A stretch of DNA of 64,000 nt. Origin: Clostridium sartagoforme (GTDB lineage Bacteria > Bacillota > Clostridia > Clostridiales > Clostridiaceae). Position numbers and translations under genes: made by a program. This document shows, one piece after another, positions 43,303 to 54,461 of this stretch. The stretch is from the NCBI RefSeq assembly GCF_004794105.1, contig NZ_SRYR01000001.1, forward strand, positions 1,054,001 to 1,118,000, given 5' to 3'. The notes below the pieces were generated by a model, which searched no databases, was not told the origin of the DNA, and worked only from the letters and a program-made list of their open reading frames with translations. Numbering within the stretch: the first letter of the stretch is position 1; the number at the start of each line of letters is the position of its first letter.

Positions 43303-45984
43303 TTACTTTAACTTCTTAGCCTCTATAGTTAGTTTATATAAGGCATTCATAGCATCTAATGGTGTTAATGCCATAACATCTATATTAGCTATAGAGTTCA
43401 GTAAGTTTTCTTTTTCTATCATAGTAAAATCTAATTGGAAGTTATCTTCTTTAACTTTTTTAGACTTTTCATTACCCTTAGTCTCCAATTTATAATTATC
43501 ATTAAAGTTACTATTAGCATCCTTGCTATTAGTATTCTTTAATTCAACACTTTCAATAGCAATCTCCTTATTATTAACATTAGTATTTGTATCTTCTAAT
43601 GTTGATAGGATTTCCTTAGCACGGTTTATTACTTCATTTGGAAGGCCTGCAAGCTTAGCTACCTCTATACCATAAGATTGATCAGCTCCACCTTCTACTA
43701 TCTTTCTTAAGAAGATAATATTATCATCTATTTCACTTACTGCTACAGAGTAATTCTTAACTCCTTCTAAAGTGCCTTCAAGTTTTGTTAATTCGTGATA
43801 ATGTGTTGCAAATAGAGTCTTACATTTTAAATTATTATTAGTTGAAATATACTCTATTACTGACCAGGCTATACTTAATCCATCATAAGTTGAAGTACCT
43901 CTTCCTACTTCATCTAATAAAACTAAACTCTTATTAGTAGCATTTTTCAGGATATTTGAAACTTCCCACATCTCTACCATAAATGTGGATTTTCCACCTG
44001 CTAAATCATCAGATGCTCCTATTCTAGTGAATATTTTATCACATATTGAAATATTAGCAGCTGTAGCTGGAACAAAGGATCCTATTTGAGCCATAAGAGT
44101 TATTAATGCTACTTGCCTCATATAAGTAGATTTACCTGCCATATTTGGACCTGTAATTAATAATAATCTATTTTCATCTTGATTTACTAATGTATCATTA
44201 GAAACAAATTCACCGTTACCAATAACCTTTTCTACTACAGGATGTCTTCCATCTTTTATTTCAACAATCCCATCTTCATTAATAACTGGCTTAATATAAT
44301 TGTTTTCTAATGCTACTATAGCAAGAGTAGATAAAGCATCTAAATCTCCAATTATCCTAGCACTTTTCTTAAGTCTTGGTATTTCTTTTTCAATAGCATC
44401 TCTAATTTCTATAAATAGATTATATTCTAGTGAAATTAGCTTTTCTTCAGCTCCTAAAATCTTATCTTCCATTTCCTTAAGCTCTTGAGTAATAAATCTT
44501 TCAGCGTTAGCTAAAGTTTGTTTTCTTATATACCTACCTTCAGGAATAGAAGAATAATTGGCTTTAGATATTTCTATATAATATCCAAAAACTTTGTTAT
44601 ATCCAACCTTTAGAGATCTAATTCCAGTAAAATCTCTTTCTCTATTTTCTAGAGCAGCTATCCATTCTTTACCGTGTAATTTTGCAGTTCTTAAGCTATC
44701 AACTTCATCATTATATCCATCTCTAATAACATTTCCCTCTTTAATTGAAAGAGATGGATCATCTAGTATGGATTTATCTAGTAATTCTTTAACGTCTTCT
44801 AATTCATCTATTGCATTAAACCATTCCTTTAATAGGTCTGAATTAGCTTCAGATAAATGATTTTTTATTCCTGGTATCTTAGATATAGAATGCCTTAATG
44901 AAACTAAATCTTTTGCATTGGCATTTTTATTAGATATCTTCCCTACTATTCTTTCTATATCATATATTTCCTTAAGTAAAAGTCTTAAATCTTCATTAAA
45001 GTAGTTTTTCTCAAATAACTCTTCTACACCATTTAAACGCTTTTCTATTTCATTTTTAATAATAAGAGGTTCTTCAATCCATTTTCTTATGGCTCTTCCT
45101 CCCATAGATGTAGCAGTTTTATCTAATACCCAAATTAAACTACCCTTTTTAGACTTTTCCTTTAAGCTTTCAGTAAGCTCTAAATTTCTTCTTGAGTTAC
45201 CATCTATAGTCATATAGTTTATTATGTCATAATGTTCAAGTAAGTTGATATTAGTTAGATTCATTTTTTGGGTATCAAAGATATACTTTAATAAAGCCAT
45301 AGATGCTTTTTTAGAAGAATTATCTAAACTAGCTACACATACTTCAGAGAATTGATTTATTAAATCATCTTCACTACATATTTCCTTATTTAAGTTCCTC
45401 TTAGTTATTAAAGCTTGTGATATGGATTTTATTTCTTTTAAAAGCTCTTCACTAATATTTTCATCAACTATTATTTCTTTTGGTGCAACCTTAGTTATCT
45501 CATCAAATAGAGTTGCCATGCTGTTATTAAATGATGTTGTCTTAAATTCGCCTGTAGATATATCAGAAATAGCTAAAGCGTAATTTATATCATCTTCAAT
45601 TACGCACATTAAATATGTATTTTTATATTCACTATCTTCAGAAGCTTCAACAAAAGTACCTGGTGTAATAACTTTTATTACATCTCTTTTAACTATACCT
45701 TTAGCTACAGAAGGATCTTCTACCTGCTCACCTATTGCAACTTTATATCCTTTATTAACTAGCCTAGCTATATAAGAAGAGGCAGCATGAAATGGTATAC
45801 CACACATAGGGGCTCTCTCCTCAAGGCCACAATCTCTTCCTGTTAAAACTAGCTCTAATTCTCTAGATGCTATTTTTGCATCATCAAAGAACATTTCATA
45901 AAAGTCCCCTAGTCTAAAGAATAATATACAATCCTTATAATTCTCTTTTATTTCAAAATATTGTCTCATCATTGGAGTTAACAT
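43303..45984 (-). CDS. mutS: DNA mismatch repair protein MutS
   Basis: An 893-residue mismatch-recognition ATPase. The N-terminal mismatch-binding motif is in [12 protein letters not shown], with the Phe-x-Glu pair at FYE; the ATPase has Walker [31 protein letters not shown] and [11 protein letters not shown]. Between residues about 800 and 860 there is an asparagine/lysine-rich linker before the C-terminal helices. It leads the mutS-mutL-miaA-hfq minus-strand cluster. The ATG 45984 follows TGAGGT. Confidence 0.96.
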   Translation of the reverse strand: MLTPMMRQYFEIKENYKDCILFFRLGDFYEMFFDDAKIASRELELVLTGRDCGLEERAPMCGIPFHAASSYIARLVNKGYKVAIGEQVEDPSVAKGIVKRDVIKVITPGTFVEASEDSEYKNTYLMCVIEDDINYALAISDISTGEFKTTSFNNSMATLFDEITKVAPKEIIVDENISEELLKEIKSISQALITKRNLNKEICSEDDLINQFSEVCVASLDNSSKKASMALLKYIFDTQKMNLTNINLLEHYDIINYMTIDGNSRRNLELTESLKEKSKKGSLIWVLDKTATSMGGRAIRKWIEEPLIIKNEIEKRLNGVEELFEKNYFNEDLRLLLKEIYDIERIVGKISNKNANAKDLVSLRHSISKIPGIKNHLSEANSDLLKEWFNAIDELEDVKELLDKSILDDPSLSIKEGNVIRDGYNDEVDSLRTAKLHGKEWIAALENRERDFTGIRSLKVGYNKVFGYYIEISKANYSSIPEGRYIRKQTLANAERFITQELKEMEDKILGAEEKLISLEYNLFIEIRDAIEKEIPRLKKSARIIGDLDALSTLAIVALENNYIKPVINEDGIVEIKDGRHPVVEKVIGNGEFVSNDTLVNQDENRLLLITGPNMAGKSTYMRQVALITLMAQIGSFVPATAANISICDKIFTRIGASDDLAGGKSTFMVEMWEVSNILKNATNKSLVLLDEVGRGTSTYDGLSIAWSVIEYISTNNNLKCKTLFATHYHELTKLEGTLEGVKNYSVAVSEIDDNIIFLRKIVEGGADQSYGIEVAKLAGLPNEVINRAKEILSTLEDTNTNVNNKEIAIESVELKNTNSKDANSNFNDNYKLETKGNEKSKKVKEDNFQLDFTMIEKENLLNSIANIDVMALTPLDAMNALYKLTIEAKKLK

Positions 45985-46039
45985 ATAAATACCTCACAAA
46001 TTTAAATTTTAACTACTGAGATAGAATTAAAATATAAAA

Positions 46040-46075
46040 ATAGCAAAGGGCTGCCTAATTGACAGCCTTAATTTT
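46040..46075 (-). terminator. Probable terminator after the SNF2 gene
   Basis: On the minus strand AAGGCTG / CAGCCCTT with one bulge, followed by TGCTATTTTTA; lies between the SNF2 gene end and mutS. Confidence 0.5.
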
Positions 46076-46146
46076 ACAAAATAACTTAATTAACTCTATC
46101 ATTTCTTATTATACTATAAAAAACTTTAACCTTTAAAGATTAAATT

Positions 46147-49100
46147 CTATTTAGAAAATAAGTTTATTATATCCTCATCAGTTAATGAATTTATATTAAT
46201 AGCCTCACCTTCATTATCTAATATATTGGCAATTAGTTTTCTTTTTTCTTCTTGTAATTCAACTATCTTTTCTTCTATTGTATCTTTTGATATCAATTTA
46301 ATAACTTCAACTACATTTTTTTGACCAAATCTATGAGCCCTATCTGTTGCTTGATCTTCTACAGCAGGATTCCACCATGGATCAAAATGTATTACTATAT
46401 CAGCAGATGTTAAATTTAATCCTGTTCCACCAGCCTTAAGACTTATTAAAAATACTGATTTATTGTTATTATTAAAATCATCAATTAATGCTATCCTATC
46501 TTTTGAAGGAACACTTCCATCTAAATAATTAAAAGATATTTCTTCACCTTTTATTTTATTAGCTATATTTTTAAGTACTGATGTAAATTGAGAGAATACT
46601 AATATTTTATGTCCTTCATCTATACCTTGTTTTAATATTTCGATAAGTGCATCTATCTTACCACTATCACCAGAATAATCATTTAAAACAACAGAGGGAT
46701 CTAAAGAAAGTTGTCTTAGCTTTGTAATATATGAAAGTATCTCTATTTTACTATTTTTCAAGTCATCTTCCATTACTTTCTTCTCAATTAGCTTCTTAAC
46801 ATAATCTGAATATATGCCATAAGCCTTTTCTTGTTCTTTTGACATCGATACTACTAATTTCTTTTCTATCTTTAATGGTAATTCTTTGATTACATCCTTT
46901 TTATATCTTCTTAATATAAAGGGTGATATTAGTTTATTAAGCTCTTCTAATACCTCTTTTGATTCCTTTAACTTTTTATGATATCTAACACTAAAGTCCT
47001 TTTCTTCAAATAGATAACCTGGCATAATAAAATCAAAAATAGACCAAAGCTCCATTAGTGAATTTTCAATAGGAGTACCTGTTAAAGCAAATTTTCTATT
47101 AGCATTAATATCCTTTACTGAAATCGAGTTTTGAGAATTACTATTTTTTATATTTTGTGCTTCATCTATAAAACAATAATCAAAGTTTATTTTCTTATAA
47201 AGGTCTAAATCTCTTTTTAGCAAATTATAAGTTGTAATTATAACATCAAAATCATTATACTCATTTAAGATTTTAATTCTATCTTCCTTTGAAGCATTAA
47301 CGACAACATATTTTAGGGTTGGAGCAAATTTCTTAATTTCATTACCCCAGTTATATATCAATGAAGTTGGAGCTACAATTAATGTTTTTGACGGCAGGGA
47401 AGATAAAATAAATGTTATTGCTTGAATAGTTTTTCCAAGCCCCATTTCGTCCCCTAAGATACCTCCAAAACATAAGTAATCTAAAGTCTTAAGCCAGTTA
47501 TAACCTTCTTTTTGGTAGGGTCTTAGCTCTGCCACTAAAGATAACGGCTCCTTAAATGCTAACTTTTTTATTTCCTTAAACTTTTTACTTATTTTAGATA
47601 ATTCATTCTTACCTTTTATATATCTAAGCTTATTATCTTTAATTATACTTTCTAAATAAATAGCCTTATTTTTATTAACTAGTAAAGTATCCTTGTCTAA
47701 GTCATTTCCTACAGATATAGCATCTAATAGCTTTAAGAAACTTTTAAGTTCTATTTCATCTAAGTCTAAGTATTCTCCATCCTTTAGCTTATAATATTTC
47801 AAATTATCCTTAAAGGCAGTTAGTATTTCAAAAACTTCACTTTTGGATATATTATCAATATTAAATTTAAAGTCAAAATAATCATATTTTCCAGCACTAA
47901 TTTCAGCAGAAATACTTTTAGTTCCAATATTTCTAATGCCCTTAAAGTTCTCTGAATAATAAACATCACCTAATTCTTGAAGCTTAGCTATATCATTTTT
48001 AAAGAAATTAAATATATAGTCATCTCCCAATATTAAATAGAACTTATCACCTGATGCTTCAAACCCATAACCCCTTAATAAAGATAATATTTCAGATTCA
48101 TTATTTAAATCCCTATAGACAATTTTATCTTTATAGTCATGGAATATGTTAAACTCATGAGTACCATATTTGACTTTTACAGTTAAGACAGTGGTACTAT
48201 TTACCTTATCAAAATAAAAACTAAATTTAACATCTTCTCGCACAATTTTTTCTTTAATAGAATTACTAATCTTTACTTCTTGTGATAAAGTGTATAGTTT
48301 AGGTAAAAGACTAGATAATATTTTCACTTCATCTTTTCTATCTAAAGTTAATTGTTCCTTCCCGTTAAAAGCATTAATAAACTTTGAAATTTCATAACAA
48401 TACTTTGATTCAGGTAAGTATATACTACTGCCATAAATATAAACAGTTTTTTCTTTATTTAATGCAACAGGAAATCCCTCTTCTATAGACAATAAGTATC
48501 TACTGTTAAGTTCCTTTAGATAAAAAGAAGTATTAGGTTTATCAAATATAATTTCAGCTTCTACTGCTCTATAAAAGAATCCCTCATTCAGATATACCCT
48601 ATTTTGGGAAATAGTTTCAAAGAACTCTCTAATTAGGAACTCTGGAATTATAATAGTCTTACCATCAATAAATGAATCCTGCCTTTTTATAAACCTAGAA
48701 GATAGGTTTTCTATTTCTTTTACCTTTTGAATAAACTTAATTATCTTATCTTCTTTAACTCCAAGCCTTTGTGTACGTAAATTAAATGTGAAGTCTTTAC
48801 CGTATCTTATAGGTAATTTATTTGTATAAGATATTAAAAGCTGATTTATATCTTTAATTACATAAAGCTTATTAGAAGCAAGACCTTTAAGTCCAATTTT
48901 AAATTCTGCACATAAATAATTCTTATATCCTTTTTTATTTATATACACTTCCATTTTTATTTCTTCTTTATTTTCTTCTTCTAGCAATAAACTTAAAATG
49001 CTATTATTACTATTTGCTTTAAATATAGAATCATTACTTTTTTCATAATAATAAGTTTCTTCAAGACTTTTATATATATCGTCGTAATTTTCAAGATTAG

Positions 49101-49413
49101 TTAAAAAATTATAAAATATTGCGTGTAAGTGCTTGCAACAATAATTCTTTCTTTTAAGCTCATAATTAGCATAATCTTGGCAAGTACAATGAGTTGAAAT
49201 AATATCTTTGCTAGTAATATCTATTTTTAATTTAGTACTATATTCACTGAAATAATTTTCAGAAATAACACTACTATTTATAATTATTTCATTATTATCT
49301 TTTTCAACGTTAAAAGAACTAATTAAACCTTCATTTATAATCCTTTTACCTGCAACTTCTTTATTTCCAGAAGTACTTTTTCTAAATTTATTAATTAAAT
49401 CATTTTTCAACAT
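46147..49413 (-). CDS. SNF2-family DNA translocase with SWIM zinc finger
   Basis: A 1088-residue ATPase. The N-terminus has a SWIM zinc finger (CTCQDY, then CCKHLHA, the CxC...CxH pattern), a long middle part matches the bacterial SNF2-associated region, and the C-terminal 480 residues hold the helicase core: Walker A GDEMGLGKT, IDEAQNIKN, LTGTPIENS, SLKAGGTGLNL and QATDRAHRFGQ. These HepA/RapA-like proteins remodel protein-nucleic acid complexes; the precise role is unknown. The start is ATG 49413, well spaced from AAGGTGGAG; a GTG at 49422 lies within that site. Confidence 0.9.
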   Translation of the reverse strand: MLKNDLINKFRKSTSGNKEVAGKRIINEGLISSFNVEKDNNEIIINSSVISENYFSEYSTKLKIDITSKDIISTHCTCQDYANYELKRKNYCCKHLHAIFYNFLTNLENYDDIYKSLEETYYYEKSNDSIFKANSNNSILSLLLEEENKEEIKMEVYINKKGYKNYLCAEFKIGLKGLASNKLYVIKDINQLLISYTNKLPIRYGKDFTFNLRTQRLGVKEDKIIKFIQKVKEIENLSSRFIKRQDSFIDGKTIIIPEFLIREFFETISQNRVYLNEGFFYRAVEAEIIFDKPNTSFYLKELNSRYLLSIEEGFPVALNKEKTVYIYGSSIYLPESKYCYEISKFINAFNGKEQLTLDRKDEVKILSSLLPKLYTLSQEVKISNSIKEKIVREDVKFSFYFDKVNSTTVLTVKVKYGTHEFNIFHDYKDKIVYRDLNNESEILSLLRGYGFEASGDKFYLILGDDYIFNFFKNDIAKLQELGDVYYSENFKGIRNIGTKSISAEISAGKYDYFDFKFNIDNISKSEVFEILTAFKDNLKYYKLKDGEYLDLDEIELKSFLKLLDAISVGNDLDKDTLLVNKNKAIYLESIIKDNKLRYIKGKNELSKISKKFKEIKKLAFKEPLSLVAELRPYQKEGYNWLKTLDYLCFGGILGDEMGLGKTIQAITFILSSLPSKTLIVAPTSLIYNWGNEIKKFAPTLKYVVVNASKEDRIKILNEYNDFDVIITTYNLLKRDLDLYKKINFDYCFIDEAQNIKNSNSQNSISVKDINANRKFALTGTPIENSLMELWSIFDFIMPGYLFEEKDFSVRYHKKLKESKEVLEELNKLISPFILRRYKKDVIKELPLKIEKKLVVSMSKEQEKAYGIYSDYVKKLIEKKVMEDDLKNSKIEILSYITKLRQLSLDPSVVLNDYSGDSGKIDALIEILKQGIDEGHKILVFSQFTSVLKNIANKIKGEEISFNYLDGSVPSKDRIALIDDFNNNNKSVFLISLKAGGTGLNLTSADIVIHFDPWWNPAVEDQATDRAHRFGQKNVVEVIKLISKDTIEEKIVELQEEKRKLIANILDNEGEAININSLTDEDIINLFSK

Positions 49414-49496
49414 AGTCTCCACCTTAAAAGTAATTATCCTTTAATTATAACAAAAAGAAGTGATTTTATCCACTTCTTATGTTTTTAGTCACTATC

Positions 49497-50273
49497 CTAT
49501 TTCTCTCCATAAAAGACTAATTTTAAGATCATAATAGATGAATTCTTTAAATCAAAAAAGTCATTATAACTTTTCATCATGCCATATAAGCTTTTATCTT
49601 TAACTTTTTCAATATCAAAATTATGCCTGAAATTATCTTTTCCAAGTATTTCACTATGATTTATTAAAGCATCAATATCTAAGTTTTTAAACTTTAATAA
49701 TTTAAGCATAGTTAAAATTACTCTTCCTATTTCTCTATTACCATTTTTATTTGATTGAAAAGCAGATAATTGATTATTAAGATTATTTATAAGCTGATTA
49801 TTTGGGTATGTTAATCCCCATAATCCACTATCAACGTCAATTATTATTACTTTACCACCAGGCTTTAAAACTCTATATATTTCTTTTAAAGCTCTTTCTG
49901 GATAGGATAAATGTTGAAATACAAATCTTGCAATAACAACATCAAAATAATTACTAGGTAGAGATGATCTCATTATATCGTCATTAATAAAACTAACTCT
50001 ATCTTTATAATCTTCATGTAATATTTCATAAGAATGCTTTAACATCTCTGTATTATTATCTAAGCATACTATTTCTGAGTTTTTAAACTTATCTAATAAA
50101 ATTTTAGTATATATACCTGGTCCACTTCCTACCTCAAGTATTAAAGAATTCTCTTGTATCCCTAAAGATTTTAAAGTCTTAAGTTCTTTATTTACTCCCA
50201 GTAGAGCTTGTTTTTCTAATCTTTCAACTTCCTTATCAAAGCTAAAGCCTTTTAAAATTTCATTATAGGACAT
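49497..50273 (-). CDS. Class I SAM-dependent methyltransferase
   Basis: A 258-residue methyltransferase of the Methyltransf_11/25 type. SAM motif I is ILEVGSGPGIYT, followed by CLDNNTEMLK, the motif III region FDVVIARFVFQHL and RVLKPGGKVIIIDVD. The first 30 residues (MSYNEILKGFSFDKEVERLE) are an N-terminal helix. The start is ATG 50273 after AAAGGAGATACTA; the frame reaches 50318 without a better site. Substrate unknown; no functional link to its neighbours is apparent. Confidence 0.82.
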   Translation of the reverse strand: MSYNEILKGFSFDKEVERLEKQALLGVNKELKTLKSLGIQENSLILEVGSGPGIYTKILLDKFKNSEIVCLDNNTEMLKHSYEILHEDYKDRVSFINDDIMRSSLPSNYFDVVIARFVFQHLSYPERALKEIYRVLKPGGKVIIIDVDSGLWGLTYPNNQLINNLNNQLSAFQSNKNGNREIGRVILTMLKLLKFKNLDIDALINHSEILGKDNFRHNFDIEKVKDKSLYGMMKSYNDFFDLKNSSIMILKLVFYGEK

Positions 50274-50403
50274 TAGTATCTCCTTTTTTTGTATATCGCT
50301 TTTATATATTATATACAATAAAAATATATATGTTAAAAAATAGTGAACTAGTTATACACCTTATTTTGATATTAAGAACTTAATGAATAATTTTAAAATA
50401 TAA

Positions 50404-50433
50404 AAAGTCCCTCTGTTTTATAACAGAGGGACT
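50404..50433 (-). terminator. Strong terminator after the ABC permease gene
   Basis: Perfect 12-bp stem AGTCCCTCTGTT / AACAGAGGGACT with a 4-base loop; on the minus strand it runs into TTTTTA. Confidence 0.85.
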
Positions 50434-50511
50434 TAAAATAATCTAATGAAAGTAATTCTTCCAAGCTAATTTACTTTATTATAGATTCCCACTACAAAGG
50501 TAAGTATTATC

Positions 50512-53500
50512 TTAGTCTACAGATTTTAATGATTCTATCATCTTAACCTTTTTAAGTTTATAATACATTGAAATATTAACTAGTACAGCAAATAATATAG
50601 TTAGTATTGCTGAAAATATAAAACTTGTTAAATCTATATTTCTACCAAACATCATATAATCTATTTCAACAGTAAAAATTATAAATCTATGAAGTAAAAC
50701 ACCTAAAACTGAACCAAATAATATACCGAATATAGTTAGTATAATATTTTCTCTATAAATATAGGCTGATACTTCATTATCATAGAAGCCTAATACTTTA
50801 ATAGTTGCAATTTCTCTAATTCTTTCACTTATATTTACATTAGTTAAGTTATAAAGCACTACAAAAGCTAAGGCCCCTGCAGATACTATCATTACTAATA
50901 CAACATAATTTAAGCTTTTAATAATATTATCAAAGTTTTCTTTTATATTAGTATTAAAAGAGACTCCTTTAACTATTTGGTCTTCCATTATTTCTTTAGA
51001 AAAGTCTTCTTCATTATCAATGTTATTTATACTTACTATAAATGAATTATAATTAGGTTCTGCATCAAATATATCTTTATAATATTTAGGAGAGATGTAA
51101 GCATAGTTAAATGTATAGTTTTCAGTTATACCTGAAACCTTTAAACTATATTCTTTACCATCTACTTTAATCTTTAATTCATCTCCTACCTTTACTTTAG
51201 TTGCATCTGCTGCTTTTTCTGATAATATAATACCATTATCACTTAAGGTAAGCTCTTCTTTAGATTTCCTATTCTTAAAGTTAATAAAATCAGAAACTGT
51301 TCTTAAGTTTTCCGGAACTATAATATTTAAATCCTTATCTCCCTTATCAGTAGATATCTTAGCATTTTCCGATAATAACATAAGAGCATCTTTTATTTCT
51401 TCTTTATCTTGTAATTCTTTACTAAAGTTAATCTTTTCAGCTTTACTATAGTCTTTATCAATATTTATTGTTAAATTATACTTAAAGATCTCACCAAATT
51501 GTTTATCAATAATAGTTTCAATAGAGTCTTTAATACCAAATCCAGTTATTAATAATGCTGTACAACCAGCAATACCAAATACAGTCATAAAGAATCTCTT
51601 TTTATATCTAAATATATTTCTTACTGTTACCTTACCTATAAAGCTTAATCTTTTCCAAATGAAGGTCATTCTTTCTATTAATATTCTCTTTCCTTCCTTC
51701 GGAGCCTTTGGTCTCATTAGATTAGCAGGAGATTCTTTAAGCTCAGCATAACATGCAAATAATGCTGAAAGAGTAGTTACTGCTATGGAAACTAATGTTA
51801 TTAATATAGCTATAGGAATATTAAATTCTAATTGAACTTTAGGAAGATTATACATTATTCCATAAGCATCAAAAATTACTATAGGGAATAGAGTAAATCC
51901 TGTAGCTAGCCCTGCAATACTACCTAAAAATGATGCTGATAATGAATAAATTAAGTATTTTGAAGCTATTTTATTTTTAGAATAGCCTAGTGCTTTTAAA
52001 GTACCAATATTTATTCTTTGCTCATCCACCATTCTTGTCATTGTAGTTAAGCATACAAGTGCTGCTACTAAGAAAAAGAATACAGGGAAGACTTTCGCAA
52101 TTTTATCTATGCTATCAGCATTATTTTTATAGTCAACATATGAATAATGACTATTTCTATCTAGAACAATCCAACTAGGCTCTTCAATATTTTTAATTTC
52201 ACTTTCAGCTTTGTTTAACTTTGCTTCTGCAGCTGCTATTTCTTTTTCAAAGGTTTCTTTTCCTACTTCATAATCTTTTTTACCTTTTGCTAATTCTTCT
52301 TTTCCTTTAGCAAGTTCATCTTTAGCTGCTACAAACTTCGCTTCAGCTATTTTTTTACCTTCTTCAAGTTTTTTCTTACTTTCAATTAAGGTATTCTCAG
52401 CATCTTTTAATTCTTGTTCTTTCTCTTTTAATTCCTTTTCAGCACTTCTTAACTTTTCTTCACCAGAGGTTATTTCATTATTTATATATGTTATACCGTT
52501 ATTTACTTCATCTCTAGTTTTAACTAAAGCATTTATCTCTTGAGTTATAGTATTTTTCTCTGCTTCAGTTAAATTAGGATTTTTTAAATCATTTTCTTTT
52601 TCTTTTATTCTAGTATTTAAATTGTTTCTAGTATCTTCTAGAGACATTAAAGTAGATTTTGCAGTATTAATCTGCTCTTCAGCTTTAACCTTTTCTGCTT
52701 CAAAAGTTTTTTTGCCATTTTCTAAGGCTACTTTACCATCATTAATCTTATATTCACCTAAAGAAATTTCATTTTCAGCTTGAATAATACTAAGTTTATA
52801 ATCAGTTTCATTTTGGGTAAGTTCAGATTCACCATTTTTTAATGCTTCTTCTGAATCTTCTATGGTCTTTTTAGCACTATCAAGATCTTCCTCGCCTTTT
52901 AACTTTTGCTTTTCAAATTCTTCTCTACTACTGCTTAGTTTTTTATTAGCTTCATCAAGGATTTCTTCAAATCTTAAAGCTGCTCTTTCATTACCAAGCA
53001 TTTCTACAGATGGTTTTACCTTATCTATTTCTTTAAAATAATTCTTTGAATACGAATTTAGCTCTTTAACATTATCTATAGTTAAATATACTTCTGTATA
53101 AACTGGTAACTTAAAGTTTTCATTTGGAATTACTATAAAACTAGAAATTTTACCACTTCCAATATTTGAAGTACCTTTTTCAAAAGATAAGTAATTTGGT
53201 GTTTGAACCTTACCTACAATTTCATATTCAGTTACATCTAAGCTTTCACTAAGATCGTCACTAGTGCCTGATTTAAGTTTAATTTTACTTCCTACTGAAA
53301 AATTTAAATCATCAATTGTTCCTGCTTCAACAACACATTCATTTTTATTTTCTGGTAATCTACCCTCAATTAATCTATATTGATTAACGTAATTTTCATC
53401 ATTTAAAGGCATTCCCATAACTTTTAGAACAGAATCTGCTGTATCTATCATAGTAATTGCATCTAAAGAATAGGTGGGATAAACATCCTTAACTCCATCT

Positions 53501-53736
53501 AACCTTTCTAGTTCTTCAATATCCTCATCATTAAAACCTAATGTTGAGTATAAGGTTAAATCCATAAAGTTATAATCATCATAATATTTATCTGCAGTAT
53601 TTTTCATATCTATTGGAGAAACTTTTATTCCAGAGAAGAAAGCAACTCCTAAAGCTATAATTGCAAATATAGAAAGGAATCTTCCTTTTGATTTTTTTAT
53701 GTCCTTAAGAACATCTTTCATAAAAGCATTTTTCAT
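50512..53736 (-). CDS. FtsX/MacB-type ABC permease with long coiled-coil insert
   Basis: A 1074-residue membrane protein. An N-terminal helix (about residues 18-38, FLSIFAIIALGVAFFSGI) is followed by an extracellular MacB-like part, then a long coiled coil from about 245 to 515 rich in Glu and Lys heptads (repeated KEELAKGKK-type units), then FtsX-like four-helix blocks at about 545-700 and 950-1070. With the ATPase upstream it forms an ABC unit that exports lipid-like or peptide substrates or acts mechanically at the envelope. I set the start at ATG 53736 (MKNAFMKDVLKD), one base after the ATPase stop; a TTG at 53748 is the other option. Confidence 0.85.
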   Translation of the reverse strand: MKNAFMKDVLKDIKKSKGRFLSIFAIIALGVAFFSGIKVSPIDMKNTADKYYDDYNFMDLTLYSTLGFNDEDIEELERLDGVKDVYPTYSLDAITMIDTADSVLKVMGMPLNDENYVNQYRLIEGRLPENKNECVVEAGTIDDLNFSVGSKIKLKSGTSDDLSESLDVTEYEIVGKVQTPNYLSFEKGTSNIGSGKISSFIVIPNENFKLPVYTEVYLTIDNVKELNSYSKNYFKEIDKVKPSVEMLGNERAALRFEEILDEANKKLSSSREEFEKQKLKGEEDLDSAKKTIEDSEEALKNGESELTQNETDYKLSIIQAENEISLGEYKINDGKVALENGKKTFEAEKVKAEEQINTAKSTLMSLEDTRNNLNTRIKEKENDLKNPNLTEAEKNTITQEINALVKTRDEVNNGITYINNEITSGEEKLRSAEKELKEKEQELKDAENTLIESKKKLEEGKKIAEAKFVAAKDELAKGKEELAKGKKDYEVGKETFEKEIAAAEAKLNKAESEIKNIEEPSWIVLDRNSHYSYVDYKNNADSIDKIAKVFPVFFFLVAALVCLTTMTRMVDEQRINIGTLKALGYSKNKIASKYLIYSLSASFLGSIAGLATGFTLFPIVIFDAYGIMYNLPKVQLEFNIPIAILITLVSIAVTTLSALFACYAELKESPANLMRPKAPKEGKRILIERMTFIWKRLSFIGKVTVRNIFRYKKRFFMTVFGIAGCTALLITGFGIKDSIETIIDKQFGEIFKYNLTINIDKDYSKAEKINFSKELQDKEEIKDALMLLSENAKISTDKGDKDLNIIVPENLRTVSDFINFKNRKSKEELTLSDNGIILSEKAADATKVKVGDELKIKVDGKEYSLKVSGITENYTFNYAYISPKYYKDIFDAEPNYNSFIVSINNIDNEEDFSKEIMEDQIVKGVSFNTNIKENFDNIIKSLNYVVLVMIVSAGALAFVVLYNLTNVNISERIREIATIKVLGFYDNEVSAYIYRENIILTIFGILFGSVLGVLLHRFIIFTVEIDYMMFGRNIDLTSFIFSAILTILFAVLVNISMYYKLKKVKMIESLKSVD

Positions 53737-53737
53737 A

Positions 53738-54442
53738 TTACCATTCAATCCTTTCTACTGGAAGAGGATTATCATTTAATGTTACGCTTTCAATCATACC
53801 ATTTTTCACCTTTATTACTTTATCACCCATAGGTGTTAAGGCTAAATTATGTGTAATTATTACTACTGTCATATTATACTTTTTACATGTATCCTGAAGG
53901 AGCTTAAGTATAGCCTTACCTGTATTGTAATCTAGGGCTCCTGTGGGCTCATCACATAATAATAACTTGGGGTTTTTAGCTAAGGCTCTGGCAATAGCTA
54001 CACGTTGCTGTTCTCCACCTGATAGTTGTGCTGGGAAATTATCTTTTCTACCATCTAAGCCTACTGCTTTTAAAATTTCAGCTGGATTTAATGGATCCTT
54101 ACAGATTTGAGTAGCTAACTCAACATTTTCTAAAGCAGTTAGGTTTTGAACTAAATTATAAAATTGAAATACAAATCCAATATCAAATCGTCTATATGAT
54201 ATTAATTCTTTTTCTGAATAGTTACTTATTAAATTATTATCTACTATAATTTCACCACTTGATAATGTATCCATTCCACCTAAAATATTTAAAATAGTAC
54301 TTTTACCTGCACCACTAGCTCCTGCTACTATAACAAATTCCCCTTTTTCTATTGAAAAAGATACTCCAGCTAAAGCAGTTATATCAACTTCCCCCATTTT
54401 ATAAATCTTTTTAACATCTTTAAATTCAATAAAGCTACTCAA
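53738..54442 (-). CDS. ABC transporter ATP-binding protein (MacB/LolD type)
   Basis: A 234-residue ATPase. Walker [11 protein letters not shown]-loop FQFYNLV, signature [15 protein letters not shown] and Walker [13 protein letters not shown] are intact. [13 protein letters not shown] plus DEPTGALD is typical of the MacB/LolD/FtsE group that pairs with FtsX-like permeases, here the next gene. The start is a TTG at 54442-54440, eight bases from GAGAGG. It lies 19 bases behind the lipid kinase gene. Confidence 0.92.
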   Translation of the reverse strand: MSSFIEFKDVKKIYKMGEVDITALAGVSFSIEKGEFVIVAGASGAGKSTILNILGGMDTLSSGEIIVDNNLISNYSEKELISYRRFDIGFVFQFYNLVQNLTALENVELATQICKDPLNPAEILKAVGLDGRKDNFPAQLSGGEQQRVAIARALAKNPKLLLCDEPTGALDYNTGKAILKLLQDTCKKYNMTVVIITHNLALTPMGDKVIKVKNGMIESVTLNDNPLPVERIEW

Positions 54443-54461
54443 ATTATATACCTCTCTCTTT

